Part shown: positions 63,348 to 64,000 of the stretch, piece after piece
Layout: the number at the start of each line of letters is the position of its first letter
Numbering within the stretch: position 1 is the stretch's first letter
DNA from: Rotaria socialis
Taxonomy: Eukaryota; Rotifera; Eurotatoria; Philodinida; Philodinidae
Length of the DNA: 64,000 nucleotides
Direction of reading: 5' to 3'
Assembly: GCA_905331475.1 (NCBI GenBank)
Contig: CAJNYU010001856.1
Span: forward strand, 43,996 to 107,995
Position numbers and translations under genes: made by a program
The notes under the pieces: model-generated
Seen by the model: the letters and a program-made list of their open reading frames with translations, nothing else
What the model was told of the DNA's origin: nothing
Database searches by the model: none

Positions 63348-64000
63348 CTACAAATACAAATATAATATTGCTCCACTAGATTCATTTTAAATACGCTAAA
63401 ATGAGATTTTCTTTTTTGGTCTGTTTCTAGCAGGTTTGCCGGTTGGGGAAGGGCTAACCCCTTCCAAAAATTGAAAATCTATCAAGTTTTCTATACTTTC
63501 TGTCAAATTTTAAGTCCCTACCACTCTTCAAAACAATCAACAATCCTGGTTTCTAGCATGAAATAAAGACTGAAACAATCTACATAAGTAATTAGCTACA
63601 ACATTTTATTGTGTTTGATGTTAACAGTTTATTGATTCAACATCTACAGATATGGTTTTATGTTAATAGATATTAAGAGACAAACAATGAAAATTACCAG
63701 CAAGTACTGTCGCGGAAAAATCATCTAGTATCTTCTCTAAGGCTGACTATTCGATGTGGATTAGACATTGTCAGGAAATGTGTCAAAGATTCAAACGAAT
63801 CCAGGTCATTAATTTTTTCTACGTGTCTCGTGATTGTTCTAAGTAACTCCGCAATACGCTAAGCATCATTTTTTTGTCACTTTGACTATGCGTAATTGAA
63901 AATATGTTGCACATATTTCAGAGTGTTATTATTCGTGAAACTCGGGATAAGTACCTACTATGCTATATTAGGAGGTACTCAGATCGAAATGTTCTGCCAA
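63348..64000. other. probable intron of the palmitoyltransferase gene
   Basis: No further coding exon of the minus-strand gene was recognised, and no repeat border is visible. Confidence 0.4.

Overview
The window is eukaryotic nuclear DNA from a small-genome invertebrate. It is strongly AT-rich, and the genes are split by many short GT-AG introns (mostly 45-90 bp). It carries animal-specific families: tryptophan hydroxylase, a TRPV channel, a SOL/CAPN15-type calpain, NDRG, type II PI 4-kinase, a ZDHHC3/7-type palmitoyltransferase and a rhodopsin-like GPCR. The armadillo-like and TIR-SAM proteins resemble architectures I associate with bdelloid rotifers (Rotaria, Adineta). The rotifer assignment is inference, not proof.

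Layout. 1-1573: 3' exons of an NDRG gene (+). 5006-6676: three-exon gene (+) for a dual-specificity-phosphatase-like protein that lacks the catalytic motif. 6.8-20.7 kb: accessory stretch packed with non-autonomous DNA transposons (several hAT-like with 8-bp target duplications), large palindromes, a ~144-bp tandem array, one small membrane-protein gene (-) and a probable pseudogene. 21352-22440: intronless GPCR (-). 22.4-35 kb: gene-poor, with two inverted-repeat elements. 35039-37254: PI 4-kinase type II (+). 38218-39441: TIR-SAM exons (-). 43843-45636: helical-repeat gene (-), possibly the 5' part of the same gene. 46263-49526: TRPV channel (+). 51323-54948: calpain (+). 56278-62678: tryptophan hydroxylase (+) with a 405-codon ORF inside its third intron. 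62844 to the end: last three exons of a palmitoyltransferase (-).

The exon models for the phosphatase-like gene, PI4K2, TRPV, calpain, TPH and the helical-repeat gene each sum to a multiple of three and keep an open frame across all junctions. I checked this by hand, and it is the main reason for the confidence given.

No operon, prokaryotic defence locus or autonomous transposase/reverse transcriptase was recognised. The least ordinary content is: the pseudophosphatase; a calpain with an altered catalytic Asn position; the split ARM / TIR-SAM locus with a conserved TIR glutamate; the ORF nested in TPH; a tandem array whose every unit carries splice-like signals; and a dense set of short transposons whose target duplications can be read directly.
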